Of a stretch of 64,000 nt of DNA, positions 35,796 through 49,612 are shown piece after piece. The notes under the pieces were generated by a model. It had not been told where the DNA came from, made no database searches, and worked only from the letters and a program-made list of their open reading frames with translations. The position numbers and the translations under genes were made by a program. Position 1 is the stretch's first letter. Each line of letters opens with the position of its first letter. Source of the DNA: Irpex lacteus. Lineage: Eukaryota > Basidiomycota > Agaricomycetes > Polyporales > Irpicaceae. The DNA lies in assembly GCA_001986395.2 (NCBI GenBank), contig MQVO02000021.1, positions 496,001 to 560,000 of the forward strand, in the 5' to 3' direction.

Positions 35796-38247
35796 TCATG
35801 TGGAAAGTCCCGACTTTCGTCTCTGTAATCCCTCGCGTACCGCATCGCCGAAGTTGATTTCGAACAGGCCTGCTTTGCGGAGTTCTTCCAAGCTGGGCTC
35901 GTCCAGGTCCGCAACGCGGTCCGCAATAGCTGGGTCCTGAGAAAGCAGCCACGTAACCTGTAGGATTCCGGCACTGTCCAAATTCGCTGTGATTCGCGCT
36001 TTGCTGCGAATGAGAATGAACGAGACTAAGAGAAGGAGGCAGGATGTCGCGAGTCCAACGTAGAGCTAGGAAAGAGTTAGTAAATGCGTCTTTAGACCTC
36101 ACATTACAATGCGCACAGGTACTTTGTTCAGCTACAAATGCGTGTTTACGGTCAGTATGAGTCTGGTCTTTCGACAGAAGTCTACACTCACGTTTAATCG
36201 AGACCTCAATGTCTGCACTGGAATGGTTGCCTCTCCTTGTAACGACTGGCTCACAGGCTGATTTAAGGGAAGCCTGTCTCCGTCCAAGCTGGCCGCTATC
36301 AGAATCAAATGAGGCCAGCATCCTAGATAAACTAGCTATTCGTGTTGACGTACCGTACCACAACATAGCCGCAACTGCTTGCGATAGGTACTGGTTGATG
36401 TCGCTCAACGAGACCGTAGCATTCGGCGTGGGATCTGTGAAAGCGAATCCGGTGTGGCCACCTAATGCACTGGCCTCCCCCGTGCTTCTGTCTAGAGGTG
36501 GTACAAGGAAACTTTGAAGATAACTGTTAAATGTCAAGCATTGTACTGAGTGATTGTGTAGGAGAGTACTAAAATTGTGCATACCCTTCAAAAGTGTTCG
36601 AGGTGTAACAAGTTCTGTTACCGTCTGTCGACACCGAAAGCCATGCACAATAATCTGAGTTGGCGCTAGGAGCATCACCAGGTAACGTCCCAGCCTGCGT
36701 GATGGTTAGAACTGTTGAGTGGAGTGGAATCCGTCTCCCGTATTCTACTCACGAGCATCAACATTGGGTCGTCAGTGGTCGGCGGCAGCGACCAGTCATG
36801 CCACGTTGCATCGGGGTAGGGTAGAGGTTCTTTGTCGAGAACTCCAGTTTCTGCGGATACACTGACGGTCACGTTGAGTGCAGCCAGGTTGCATCCAAGG
36901 ATTTGCAGATGGTCGGTGACAATTGCTAGGGACGCATGATATGTTAGCATGTCATCAGTAAAGCAAAAACAGCGTTACGTACTAGAATTGCGCTGTCCGC
37001 CAGTGACGTGAGGATCAATGGTTGTCAGGCCATCAACGGTACCCGTGGTGTCAACCACAGGCACCCTGGCCGCGACCACGATGGCAGGTGAGACTGCACT
37101 TCTAACCTTGATGCTTTCGATGGTGATAACGGAGAGAGACGGGTTCGCTGGTGGTAAAAAGCATCGTACGCTAGCTATTCCAATATAAATTGAACATACC
37201 TATAGGTATCAGGGCAGTTACTGGTAATGTATCTCCGTCTCCATTGGGGCTTGCTACGGTGACAGAAAACCCTGCTGGATCGCCTGTTGTAGTATCGGAC
37301 CCAGTGGCAGGATGAAAGTTATCGGAGGTCAAAGGGAGGTTGCGAATCAATCCACAGTCGGCTTGGAACATAGTAGCGTTCACCGTGACGGTACCGGAGG
37401 CCCCGGCGACCGTGGGTATTGTATCGTAAATGGTGCTGTTCAGCAAGCCAGGTGTGACCATGCCGGGGTAGATCGCAAGTGTATTCAAGATCTCGTACAC
37501 AGACGGCGGGAAGCTGCGTACAAATGAGTTCAAAGAACAATAATAGTGGGCTCATGTACTCACATGACATCTGCGTCATTTATCCCCAAGTTTTGGTTCC
37601 ACAAAGGGATCGATCGTGCCAGTTTGGTGGGCTGAATAGAAGGAGTTGTGACGTTGAATGGTACCACATCGAATAAACTGGGCGTCGTGACATGGAAGAC
37701 AAATATCCCCGTTAGATACACAGCGATGAGGATGATGCGCCATAAAGACGTCTTCAACTTGGCCTGTCGGTAGAGGGACAATAAAGAGGATCCAAGACCG
37801 AGCCACGCAGTCTGCTTGTCGTGCAGGGCGGAGAGACTCTGACGGACGTGGAAATCGCGCTTCAACGCCAGCTGCTGGGTAACCAGCACTAAAATGGCAG
37901 AGTATATCTGCGAGGTTATATACTTAGGATAAAGTGGAAGTACACCGCTAGTGAACTCAACGTACCGTTCCAATCACTTGGGATATGACCGTCACCAGAA
38001 TGGACATCGTGTTCGACTCGTGACCGGTATTTACCGTGACCTCGTGCTCGTAATGGTGCGCAAGCACAACGATAAGTGCGACGTGAGCTAGAACGAGTAT
38101 GACATGTAGGGCAACGCAGAAAATTTGTCCTCTAAGGCCTGACGAGGTCGAAAATCGTCGGGGCTGCATACGAGCAGAGGTTTCGTGTGTTGCGTCCCAA
38201 TTCTTTGGAAGTTCGTCGACCGAGGTGCTTAAGAGGGGGTCCGACAT
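35796..38247 (-). CDS. Large multi-membrane protein of a mushroom-specific family, function unknown
   Basis: Start at 38247 (MSDPLLSTSVDEL). The N-terminus reads RRFSTSSGLRGQIFCVALH followed by a first helix (VALIVVLAHH), a second (SILVTVISQVIGT | IYSAILVLV) and a third after KTSLWR (IILIAVYLTGIFVF). A long non-membrane region of several hundred residues with many N-glycosylation-like sites follows (for example NATMFQADCGLIRNLPL, YLQSFLVPPL, NATVSLSDINQYLSQAVAAM). A last helix (YVGLATSCLLLLVSFILI) precedes a cytosolic tail ending near 35796. Similar architectures with the RRFSTSSGLRGQIF opening recur in many Agaricomycetes as I recall; no function is known to me. About ten short introns. Likely plasma-membrane or secretory-pathway protein with a large lumenal domain. 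Confidence 0.8.
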
Positions 38248-39043
38248 GGCGATTCCACAAGCGAAATCAGCTCGTTGATTCGAGCACAGGCACACGCTTT
38301 AAAGTAGTCATAACGCATGGGATTGGTGCGGCCCATGACATAGTCTAGTCCAGGGTCCTGCAATAGAACAGGCGCATCAACAGCTTGTATGCCACCGAAA
38401 TGATGAGTAGACCACTAGTAGAAACAATACATTCGTTATCTGATCATGCGGCATGTATGTCAGCAGGGAGGCTGCTACGAGAGAAAGAAGAGATGAGGGC
38501 TCACCGCGAAGCAGAAGGCTTCCTAAAGGGACTTTGATAAGTGCGAGCAAGTGCACAGAACGAGCTGCGCCAACGGCCTACGGGAGCTTGAAACATCGTT
38601 TTTGACGCGTTAGCTGTACGAGGCTGTCTTATTTGACCATGTCTAAGTAATCGAGACTCGGAACAGGCTATCTTTATACTTTTGAGGTGGGAGTTTTGTG
38701 CACAGTACCGGCGCCGGCTAGCGCTACGACTCGGATATGAGACGCTCAGAATCGAGTCTCTGGGTCATGCACTGCAGTCTACTGCAGCCCTTTGGTTACT
38801 GTAAGTGTTTCCGCATTTATGACTCGTCCAGGACTTCAATCATAGCCTTGCATTGTGTACAGAGCCGAGAATGCCAGTTGTGTCACCAGGTCGATTAGGT
38901 ATTATACTAGTACATCCGTTTACGTCGATAGGTAGTTGCATGACAATGAGAAATGATAGCGCGATAGCAATCCGGGGAAACACATATGTAGAGAGCGAAT
39001 ATAACGGAGACTATGCAGTGGAAGTGGAAACGAAAGGATACGT
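38248..39043. other. Intergenic region between the membrane-protein gene and the Furry-type gene
   Basis: This 0.8-kb gap should contain the promoter of the membrane-protein gene and the 3' UTR of the Furry-type gene, both on the minus strand. No coding frame is convincing and no repeat stands out. Confidence 0.5.
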
Positions 39044-42000
39044 TCAACGCAGAAACTGTGAGACAGAAGGAGAATCAAATTCGAATAGATCAGACTCAGT
39101 GTCGCTCGACGACGAGTCATCGGACACTTCGGAAGAAGTCAAGCCGCCCACGTCGAAGATGTCATGGAATGGTGTTTGCGGCTCCATACCAGTGTCGTTA
39201 GATTTCGCCAATATAGCGGCCACCCTTGCTTCAAGCTGCCTATGGGCCGCTGGCACCACTCTCGGTTCCTCCTGGAAGAAGCTACTGAGCTCATGCAAGT
39301 TCTGCACCAGGCTCCCGAGATTGTCATCCATCGGCTCTCCTGACAAGACTGGTATATTGTCCGCACGGAATGTGATGGTAGAAATGCGTGATGGTGCCCT
39401 ATGCAATTCGTAGACAGCCTTGACATTTGCTCTGCAGGTTTCCCGCCGTGCACTCGTGCGAGATACACACCATCCAGATTCTTGCGGAATACCGAAGATC
39501 TCAGCCACGGCCTCAACTTCATTGACGTCAGCACCCAGATGATGGTGCAGGCTCATGCGTAGGACGTGCTTCGCGGCAGGGCCTCCTGAAATTTGCATGG
39601 GTTCGTCCAAAACTTCAAGCGCCTTTGTTGCGAGATCTGTCTCGAGCAAGCGTAGCAGCGGCATCAACAGCTCGGAACCGAGGACATCGACTGAGGTCTT
39701 CGTCTCTCGTTGCTGGAATAGGAGCTGGAGAATTTGCAGGGTGTTGACACGTAGCCAGTGCTCGTCATTGAGAACAAGCCCCACAAGAAGGGTAACAACG
39801 TCGGTCCAATGGTCTGTGCCATAATGTTCGCGCAAACTGGCGACTGACTGGCGCAAGAAATCGTCCTTGGTCCTGAAGCGACGTTTAGCAAAGGATGTCA
39901 TGATTCTGGTGATGCTCGGCCTTTCCTCTTCATCAGCAAGCCGAGCTATGTTCAGTGCGAATTCTTCCAAGGCTTCATCGTAGAGATCGTCGTTCATGGC
40001 TCGAAGGCACCACGGTAACGAGATTGTGTACAAATCTCGCACGCGTCCCTCCGAGGGATCGATAAGGCGGCTGTCTGCGACCTTGCTGAGCTGCTGCAGT
40101 AGTTTGACAGTTTCCGCTGCTGTCTTGGAGGATCGGAGGCCAGTCAAGAGAGGAACCTGGACGCATGCGGTTCCACGCCACGACGGCGGTCTTTCGGAGA
40201 GTAAAGTGTCCACCGTCTCAGGATCATCAAGATCTAGCTGGCGTAGTAGAGCCTGCAAGAATTGTAAAAGTCGGAGGAACTCTTCCTCCACTGTTGTGGA
40301 AAGGCACGCGACAGCGCACCAGAACATCTGGGGGAGAAGAGTAGTATCGAGATCGGGTGAAGAGGCCAAGGATGTGAAGGTAACGATAAGCTCGACTGTA
40401 AACGTCTCCATCTTCGTATCATCCTCAGCAATCGTAGTTGACAATCTTCCGAGGAGGGCATCGAAACCACTTCTGTCAATGTTCGGGGAGAGCGCACGAA
40501 AGAGCTGCAACGACCTGAATGCGAAGGGGCGAATAGCCACTGCTGTCGCCCAGTACAGTGATAACGGCGCCCAGCTTGCGGCCAGGGTCGGGAATATAGG
40601 CTCCAGGAAATCAAGAACTTTCGAGCAAAGCCATCGCATCTTCGGCTCAGCTTGTGAGCCTGGCTCCCCTTCTTTCCACAATTGTGTAGTCGCGCTCTCC
40701 TGTAGCTTAGCAAGAGATAGCTTGAGAGCATGACGACTTGGGTAGGAATGGCGATCAACCAGTTCGTCGTAGCCAGGAAGACATGAACGAAGAAGTTGGA
40801 AGAGCATATGCAGACATTGTTGTTGGACGAACGATTGGCGGTGATCGAGGTGAAGGAATAACGCGTGCAACAGAATCGGAAGTTGATCCTGCAGCTCCCA
40901 GTACGTTCGAGGGCGCATTCTGAGAGGAAAAGTAGGGCGTATTGGGCCATCCCAAGGGTAAGCCGCGGCTGGTCGGAGAAAAGGATGTCCAGGTTAGACC
41001 ACATCTCCATATCTTCCTCGTTAGGTAGCTTCAGTTATGTTCGTACGTAGGGTAGCATCCTAGGCGGCTCAATGACGCTTACTAGCTCCTCGAACAACTG
41101 TCTTCCGATAGCACTATGACAGAGACACGCTACGACCTTGGCGCGCAACTGACGAAGGCCGCACTGCCAACTTTCTGAGACTCTTCGAGCAGGAAACGAA
41201 CCACCGCATGCCGTTGGAAGGGATCTCAACGAGGTCCTTCCATAGCACGAGGATCTGCTCCGCGTAGGTCTCAGCATAGCGAAGTGTGAGGGCTATCAAG
41301 TGATAGACAGCTGTGCGGCCATCCCGAGAAAGACCAGACCGATCGTGTGTCATGAGCTTGACGCTTGGTACCCACGCCTCAAGGCTTTGTAACAGAATCA
41401 AGGGCCCCGTATCCTTCCGTCCATCGAAAACTCTCGGTATCCATCCGGCGAACTGTACGAGGACGGGTACTGCTTGAGCTGGGTGCTCTCCTGACAGGAT
41501 GTCGGAGATCAAGCGATGCGCATGGAGATAATTGCTCGGCGCGAGACTGCAGACAGCCGCTTCGTGTTGCGCAATGGACAAAAGTCCGGAGGATTGTTCG
41601 TGAATGGTGTCGAGCATATTGAATGCTTGCCTACGTATTTCTAGCAGAGGATGGCAAAGGTTCGAGAGGCCGAGACACACAACTTGGCTGAAAGTGAAGC
41701 TGTGTTCGGCAGTACATATCACGTCGGCGACCACCTCAAAGAATCGTGCGTTGCTGTTGCTCAGATCCCTCGTAGAGACGAATGCTCTGCGAAGTACTTC
41801 GTCGGCGAAAGCGTCGTCGTACGGAGTGTGGACGAGTAGTGTCCGCAGCGCTTTCCTGTGCACGGATCGTGAGCATGTATAATTCGATTTTGAAGAATGT
41901 TATACGCACTTCCCGCGATCCTGTACTGACTCAACGAAGGAAGCTAGGATGGCCACGAGCCTGTCCAGCGTTTGGGAAGGATCTAGAGGTCTCGTCTGCT

Positions 42001-45000
42001 CAGGTGTTGGCTTGTCCGTCGGGGAGCCAGTAGCTGAGACCTCAGGAGGAAAGTAGGCCTTTTGCTATACAGGCTGTCAGATTACGTGAAACGCACAATC
42101 TCAGAACGTCTTACCACCAGCGATGCCATTGCTCCGACGGCTGCGTTGGACAATGCCCGGGTTTCGGTTTGGAAGCGTTGAATAAGCTCGGCTTGGGCAG
42201 TAGGGTCCTGGAAGGAACGGGCCGCCGCCGTCTGCATATACACGAGCCGCTTCTTGACGATTTCGGACTGTTTGCCCAACTGGCACCACTCCTCGCACAG
42301 ACGGTACAACGAGAGATGCATCCCTGAGGGAATGAACCGGTCGACATCATTTAAGGTCGACAGACCATCGAAAAAGCGCTCCAATGCGCCACAGAAGTAC
42401 CGACGAAGACGCTGCAGGGAGAAGAGATCGCGATGTTCGGGCGCCGACAGGAAAGCTTGGGTGGTACGGATATACTTGAGGACATGTACCAGCGCGGATT
42501 GTTTGCTCGAAGCTCGTTGCATGGGGAGCATGTGCGCAGTGAGATAGTATATGCTGGCCACTGCCGATTGGAAACGTTCCTGGCGACGAATCCGTCCTAC
42601 AGAGCTTGTAGGGCCCTTCATCCGAGGATCATCATAAAGCTGACGAGATGACAACTGGCTCAAGTCCTCTAGAAGATAAGCATATCCAGCAACGGGGAGG
42701 GAGCTGATGCATGAGACGGCTGCGTCCCGGAAGACCGTGGAGTCGGAGTCCAAGAAAGGACTAAGGTACCTAAATAACTCCCTGGAGGTCGTCAGACTTT
42801 CTCGGTCCACGCCTAGTTCCGAGCGCGCACGGGCATGGTCCCTCCCTGTGAGAGGCGGAGGACGCGGTTCTACCTGCGCAGTAGAGCAGATGATCTTCAC
42901 CCACATATGCCACTGTTGTACGGAGTGTCTGTGCTCTGATAGCAATTTCACACCATCCTTCTCGCCTATAGACAGCGATCGGGACGGGACAACACCATTG
43001 GGCTTCGCGGCGATTCCGGAAAGTTGGACGATGGAAGGGTGGTAGCGTGTGACGGCAGAAACTAGTTTCTCGCGGAAGTCTAGCAAGGCTGGAGAACGGT
43101 TGTCGGCCATTGACTGTATTAGCGTCGGAAAGACGTGCTTCCATAGAGCGCGATCAACAATGTCGTCGCTCTCTGCCATTCGTAGAATAGCGTCTGGTTG
43201 GTCCGATTTGCGCCATTCCTCCAAACGAGTTAGTTCATCGGTATCCAGAACGTCGTTTCGGTCATGCATGAAAACTCGCGGAGTATTTCCCATAAGAGCA
43301 TCAATGATACTCGCAGGCGGACTGGCCAATTCTCGTGATGACGAAGGAGCTTCCGGTCCAAATGAGCTCGCAGCTTCCCCAAGACCCGCACAGTCTTCAC
43401 GCCGGCACCGTAAACACTGCGTTTCGTGTAAGAAAGCATGAAGAGCGCTGCCGCTTCCGTTTGCACCAGACCCGACGAGACTGTCTCAAGCTCGGCTTCC
43501 GTCAGAGTATTCGGTGATCGAGCAATGACCTGCTGTGACCACTTATTGAGAATGGAGGTCCATGCTGCCAAAACGCGGGAGGACTCTAGTATCAACTTTC
43601 AGCCCCGAGGCTTCGTTCGCGATCGACTGAGGATCGAAAACTACGGCATAAAACCGTGAGAGCATGACGGAGGAATGGGCAAGGTCGCAGCCACAACGCT
43701 CCAGAGCAAGAGACGCGGCTTCATTGACCCCAGGTTCGACATGTACGATCCCGCGTAACAGCATCTCGCAAGCTGTCTCGAAAGGCAAGGAAGGGTGCAG
43801 ACATCGAGGCCACGACTTGAAGCATAGCTGTAGCACCGTGATGTGACCGACGTGTTGAACGGGATACGCGATGTGTGCTTCCGGGTGTTGTCGAAGTACG
43901 TAGTTGTGGGCTTCTTCGTAAGATAGGTTGAGACGCGCCGAAGCATATTGATCGTCAAGGACAGACATCTTCCCGACTGCTTGATAGCAGGTCGTTGCGA
44001 GCACCTTGATCACAGCTGAGGCACGCTCAAGGAAATCCTCCCATCCCGATTTGAGTAAAGCCGGGTCTAGCCTGTCGGAGGACGTTGGGTAATCCGCAGT
44101 AGATGGTATTTGCGTGAAGTCGGTGTTGGAAGGCCATGACGGAGTCGACTCGTCTTTCTCGAGAAGATGGAGGGATAGTAGTATAGCCTGTACAGCAATA
44201 GTCATTCGCTCCGGCGCGAGACTACCAACGGGAGTAGTCGCCTGGACACCCTTGACGTTGCGCTCTTGCAGTAAGTCTAAGCACAGCTCACTGCCGTAAT
44301 CTAATTGACGAGACAGGACGCAGTGAACGATATAGCTTAAAAGCTCGAGCTTGTCGTCTGGTGGAAGCACATTAGACCTATTGGGAGGGAAGAAGTGCTT
44401 CATAACGGCCTCCATCTTCGTCGTAACCGTGGACCCAGGTTCGTGGCAACGATACAGGTAAGTCCAGACAAGACGGAGAGTACCGTTGAGCACGGGGATG
44501 CGACACGGTTTGTCCTTTGCAGCAAGTGAGTACAAAATCCACTTACAGTGATAGAGACTGTACCTTCAACTTTCCTAACCCAGCTTCGAAACAAGTCATC
44601 CAATTTCGCTGAAAATACTCTCGCGGAGCCACACAGAGCGCGACAACAGACAGCGGATATGCGATGTGCCAATACCGAGGCTTATTTGTCATTGCCTGAG
44701 CCTTCGGATAGATGATTTCGATAGCCTTTGCCCATTGCGGATGGTTCACTTCTGCCTGGGCCGTCTATCCACTCCATTAGCGAGGATGACACTTTGATAT
44801 ACCACTCTACAGTACCTTCGCTACTGAGTACATCAGATGAAGCAGCGTCTCTGCGAATGCGGTCTTCAAGCGATTGCCGTGCGCATTCTCGAAGGACTTG
44901 CACAGCGACTCCATGAACTCTGCGGCTTCCTCGAAGTGTTCTGGCGGCCAAACCTGTTTGCGAATGTTAGTTAAGTAAGGCGCAAAAATACTCTCGACTA

Positions 45001-46597
45001 ACCTTGAGCTCGATCTTCCTTAAACCTTTGACGAGGTACTCGTACTTAAGATCAGCGTCTTTAGGTATCTGACCAGACGACACAGGACCAAATTCGGTAA
45101 GGAACCGATCCGTGACGCTCTCGAACCTTCATATCGTAAGTAACACTGCTGTGGATATTACATCACATCACAAACGCACCTAACGTTAGCCAAGTTACCC
45201 AACAAAGTTGCGAACAACTCGGCGTTGGCACGGTGGTTGGGCGATTGCGTAAGAGCCTTCACGTCAGGCTGCCTGAACTGGTTGAACGCCAATTCCTCCA
45301 GCCGGTTACCAACAGCATCCGGAAGTGCGTCTCTAGGCAGACTCTGAGTGGAGGCAACGAGGGCTCTGCACATAATGTAGACCGAGGCGATCGCTCGTCG
45401 GTCTGTAAGGAAAGCATCGTGCATTCTTGCGGTTCTGGTTGGGGAGCGTAGTTGGTCGTAGGTGTTGCCATCGGTTTGGCTCTTCCTCCAGCGCATGACG
45501 GAGTCTACTACCGGCTTTGCATGCTTCTGGGCTATCTTCCCTAATGACAGCAGCAGCTCGTCGAATTTGGCATCGACGCCAGGTCCCATGAAGTTTTCGA
45601 GCAATGGATCCGTACCCTAAGCGAGAGTTAAGAGGGGCACCAGCGACGGAAAGCAGAGATGGGACATACCAATGGTTGCTGCACGTAGTCCTCGATTAGC
45701 TGCTCTGCACAAGCTGCGAAACGAATGAAGATGGCATGCAGCGCGAAGTCCGAAGGTGTTTTAGCATCGACAACAATCTTGTCCTCGTCGACATTCAAAT
45801 CTTCTCTAGAGGAGTAGCCGCCAAATACTGAGGGAACGGGAGGGACGGGAGGTGGTGACAACGAAGGAACGTAAGGCAGTCCATGACCATGATCACTGCC
45901 CGGGTCGGAACTATGAAAGATAGAGCCCGTATGTGAATGTTGAGACTTGCTATACCCATGGCGGTTCGACTTGGGTGTTCGTAACTTTGAGTCTGCCGAT
46001 GCAGGCGTAGGCGACCGCAAATTAGGAGGACTAGCGTGTATTGATGGTCGTCCTTGCACATGGTGTGCCAGAGAAGAAGTAGAGCGATTGAATGGGTTCT
46101 TGAGAGCAGGATAAACTTGGTGGTCGATGGGAGGGACGGGTGGAGCGGGTTCAGTAGACTTGGTGCTCTTGAATGCATTCCTGAGTGAAGCAAAGGACGA
46201 CTTCTTCGTGAAGCCTGACGCACTGGTGTTCGTAGCAGTCGATGACTGTGCCGAGTGTGCAAATGGAGCTTTGAACTTCCGTGGTGTGGGATGCACAGAG
46301 TGCGTAGAGTCGTCCGAGGTGATAGAGTCCCCACGAGAGTGAAAGAAGCTTCGTTCGCTTCTCTCTATCACGGGTGTCGAGGTCGTCGGTGAGTCCTGTC
46401 CAGAGCTGAAGCCTCCCCAGAGACCACCTGCACCTGACCGTCCAAAGACCGGTGTTGAGTTGAAGTCCTCATCGTCTTCGAAGTCTACGAAACATGAATT
46501 CAGGGTAGAATGTGTATCACGTAAACGTCATGAGCCTCAGTCAATGCAGAGAAGTCATACGCACCAGGAATAGTAATCTGTACCGCGTCCGAGCTCA
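39044..46597 (-). CDS. Cell morphogenesis scaffold protein, Furry/Tao3(Pag1)/Mor2 family
   Basis: A giant gene, about 2,350 residues after removal of roughly ten small introns. Start at 46597 (MSSDAVQITIPG) followed by an intron. The first 250 residues are Ser/Pro-rich with PPVPP and SPPPVPPVP motifs. The conserved cell-morphogenesis N-terminal region begins around DFALHAIFIRFAACAEQLIE and continues through VYIMCRALV, LGNLANVR, KYEYLVKGLRKIELK and HFEEAAEFMESLCKSF. The rest is a long alpha-helical HEAT/ARM-like array to the acidic Ser/Asp-rich C-terminus (SSEVSDDSSSSDTESDLF). In yeasts these proteins scaffold the NDR kinase Cbk1/Orb6 in the RAM/MOR network controlling polarised growth and septation; that role is inferred here. 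The longest exons are 43329-42082, 44535-43543 and 40918-39044. Confidence 0.85.
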
Positions 46598-47325
46598 TCC
46601 TTCCACGAGTCTCCTACTTCTCTAGTCTAAAATAAATCTATTCCGTGAAGAAATGAAAGGAGAGGTCAAGAGGACATGAAGGGACGTCGGTGGTCGTGAT
46701 GGCGGTACGGAATGATCTCAGCAGAAATATCCCTGCCACAAAAGATGTGACAGACCGTGACATGTCCGAAATCGGGAGTAACGCCTTTGTGGCGCCGGCG
46801 TCTACCTCTATCTATGTGCCGCGGCAGCATCTGGCAGCATGCGACGAGTTGTCTGCTGGTTGGATATTCTAGGTCGACTCGGAGTACTTTTCACAGGCAA
46901 TGGCTGAAGAACAATTACAAAATAGTATCTAGTATGCACTAGCTAAGTAGCACCGTTCATTTCTACGTAATGCATAGTAGGATAGTCTAAGTATACATAG
47001 AACGACTGCGAGAAAGGGTTGTGATGGGACAAAGCGACAGTTCCACAAGACATGGGATCCGAAGAATGTGGTGTGAAGGGCGAATGCCATTAATGGTGAA
47101 TGAATATGAACAGGTAACAGTAGAGGTGATGTCAGATGTACAATAATGACTGTATGACGAATTTACATAATTGATTTGCGTGTGATTGTGATTAGTTGAA
47201 TGACTTGTGTGTTCCAGTGGGATTCCAATGACGATCGAGCGAGTGAATTAAGACTGTATATAGCACTGTCAGCATATACATCGACGTATAAGACGAAGAA
47301 AGTGAACTCACGTTATAAACGGCCA
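46598..47325. other. Intergenic region, promoter side of the Furry-type gene
   Basis: About 0.7 kb containing the Furry-type promoter and the 3' end of the next minus-strand gene. A pair of TGTGAC/GTGACA words occurs near 46745-46764, the same word that is enriched in the MITE at 27.6-27.9 kb. No gene is supported. Confidence 0.45.
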
Positions 47326-49028
47326 CTACCTTCCAGTGGTCAGACTGGACCAAGCACCAGGCAAGCCTCTTCTCCGCCTGTTTCCTGGCTGATCGATACC
47401 GGGAAGACTCGAGCCTTCCCAACCCGAACCCTCGTCGCTAGCAGTCCACCGATGTGTCCTCATCTCCTTCGACCGGTCCCTCTTTCTCCTCGCAACATCT
47501 TCGTCGTCGTCAAGGATGTATGGCTCCAGAGGTCTATTATTAAACGAAGTGCGTAGTCCTCTCGCACTCTCACTTCGATGAAGGTGCTGCCTCAGACTGC
47601 GTATAGACTTCTGCCTCTTCGGAGGCAGCAGAAGCTGTGCGAGATCGAGCTCGCCGTCGTCATCGTCGGAAGAGTCGATGTCCTCAACGGCGATGGACGG
47701 CACACGTTTGCCATCGACCCACTGTGGGGCCCACGAGTCGTTCTCCAGCAACGTATTGGTTAAAGACGGCAGAGAGTCCGATTCTTCCCCTCGTGAGCGA
47801 CGAGGAGCGCGCGACCGGCTGTCCCTCCGCTGATTTCCAGACTTGTCTGTAGCGAACGTCAATCTCTCGCCCACCCTCGACGACGACCTCGACGAAGGCG
47901 CAGACCGACACACTACCATGACCGTGTTGACCGCACCGGGAGCAGTTTGCGATCGGAGTGATCCCATAGGCCGAACTTTGTTCGTGTGATCGCTTAGTGC
48001 CAGATGGGAAATGGTGCGGTGCTGTGTGTGAATAGCGGGCCTTGCATGCGCACGACTACCGGGATGCGGTTGCCCAACATGCGCACCGGTTGATGAAGAG
48101 CCAAGAACCGCCTTTGTCACGCTGTCGAACCATCCTGACGGTAATGGCGGTTGCTCCTCGTGCACTCGATCACGCCCTCGGCTGCGCGGGGGCAACCTTA
48201 GAGACGTCATGTCTGACGCCTCAGAGCCAGCTGCAGAGATGAGTCGAGGGTTTCTCTTGATATTCGGGGCGGAGGACATGTGGCGAAGATAACCTTGGGC
48301 AGCAGTGAGCTGGGCGTATGCGCGCAAGCTCTCCGAGGCCGACGGCTGAGGACGAAGTGAGTGCTCGTGAGGAAGTCGGCCACGCCCAGCACCGAGTCTT
48401 GGGCTTCCAGGTGCCGAAGCTCTTGTTCGAGGCGTGAGCTCTTTTGAAGTGAGCAATTCAGGAGGGAGGGCTTTGTTGCGTCGGCCGGCCAGGGGAGAGG
48501 GGGGCATCGACCACGACTCAGGTTCACTCGCCTTCGTATCGTCCTGCGGCAGCTGGTCCTCACTGCGATTCATTCCCGGCACCAGTCCCGCAAGATACCC
48601 AACAACTCTGCTCGCTGTCCTGCTCAACCCTTCCCCTGCCCCTTCTGTCCTGTCCGTCTCCGGCGTGAATATCCTCGTCTCCTTATACCCTGCCTCCCTC
48701 AATAAATCCTCCATAGCCTCATATGTCCTCGACTTTCCTCGTTTGTGTAACGGCACGCGTCCTGGATCTCGAGACAACGACGAGGGATACCGTAAGTTCA
48801 TGCGACCGCGTGTAGGAGACGGTGGTGTTGAGTGAGACGGGACTGGAGGTTCCGCAAACCCAATCGCAGATGTCCTGGAGGTCTTTGGAGGTGACGCATT
48901 GTCCGTGGTCGCGGCCTGTGTGCATACCGCCAAGTCAGAGGTCTAAGGTTGTCTGAACAACTATTTATCGCGGTACTCACATCCAAAAGCCGTGTTGGCC
49001 GGTTATGGGGCGTCGACGGCCGCGACAT
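47326..49028 (-). CDS. Basic, Ser/Arg/Pro-rich protein of unknown function
   Basis: Two exons, 49028-48981 and 48915-47326, give 545 residues. The short first exon (MSRPSTPHNRPTRLLD) is followed by GTGAGT and an ACACAG acceptor, and the frame then continues into AATTDNASPP. The most ordered part is residues 45-130: a short basic segment, KSRTYEAMEDLLREAGYKET, FTPETDR, and TASRVVGYLAGLVPGMNRS, which looks like an amphipathic helix. The rest is low-complexity, rich in Arg, Ser and Pro, with acidic DSSDDDDGELDL near residue 440 and a basic end. No enzyme motif is seen. The composition suggests a phosphorylated regulatory or scaffold protein; this is inference only. Confidence 0.75.
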
Positions 49029-49612
49029 TTCTCACAGAAAATCCGACTTGTTGTGCGCTCTTACTGCTCTGTTGAGCACGGAGACGAGAGTGAAAGACGT
49101 GTGCTGAAGCCAGGGTGAAATTACGAGAGATGCCGAAGCATGCAGCGGTGGATGAACGTTGTGGGGAAAGCGGCCTCCGGGCTTCGGTCCACAGAGTCCA
49201 GAGCCACATTTTGCCAAGTTCGTGGGACGGGTAACAAACAATTTCTAAGCAGGTAAGCAGAGTGTAACAAACGTTTGTAGCTCGACTATCAGAGACTAGT
49301 AACGATTACTTACCGGTAACTACGATGTCTCTGATCTGCTTTGATGATTTGAATCTCCACCACGGTCTCCCAACTGATCCTGTAAGCTCGCAAGCCTCTT
49401 GATCAGCAAGAATGGTACCTGGACAACGTACGAGCTTGTCTTATGTCCGACAAAGGTTCGAACATCCCTCGTGTCAAGAAGGGACCCCTTTCCGACGATA
49501 ATACTCGCCTCAAACCCGAAAGATGGGACGATCGCACCAGGCGACGGACAAATGGCCTGATTTACGCGTCTTCATCTTTGACCTTTAACTATCACCAACT
49601 GCCTCGACACTC
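49029..49612. promoter_or_regulatory. Divergent promoter between the basic Ser-rich gene and the CBS gene
   Basis: The 584-bp gap separates two start codons facing away from each other, so it must serve both genes. No clear TATA box is seen. Small frames on both strands are shadows without family resemblance. A plus-strand frame from 49443 to the CBS gene is open but lacks protein-like composition. Confidence 0.5.

Noticed and set aside
39139..43595. Many long frames on both strands within the Furry-type gene
   Set aside because: They overlap the long conserved minus-strand exons and are mirror frames of GC-rich coding DNA.
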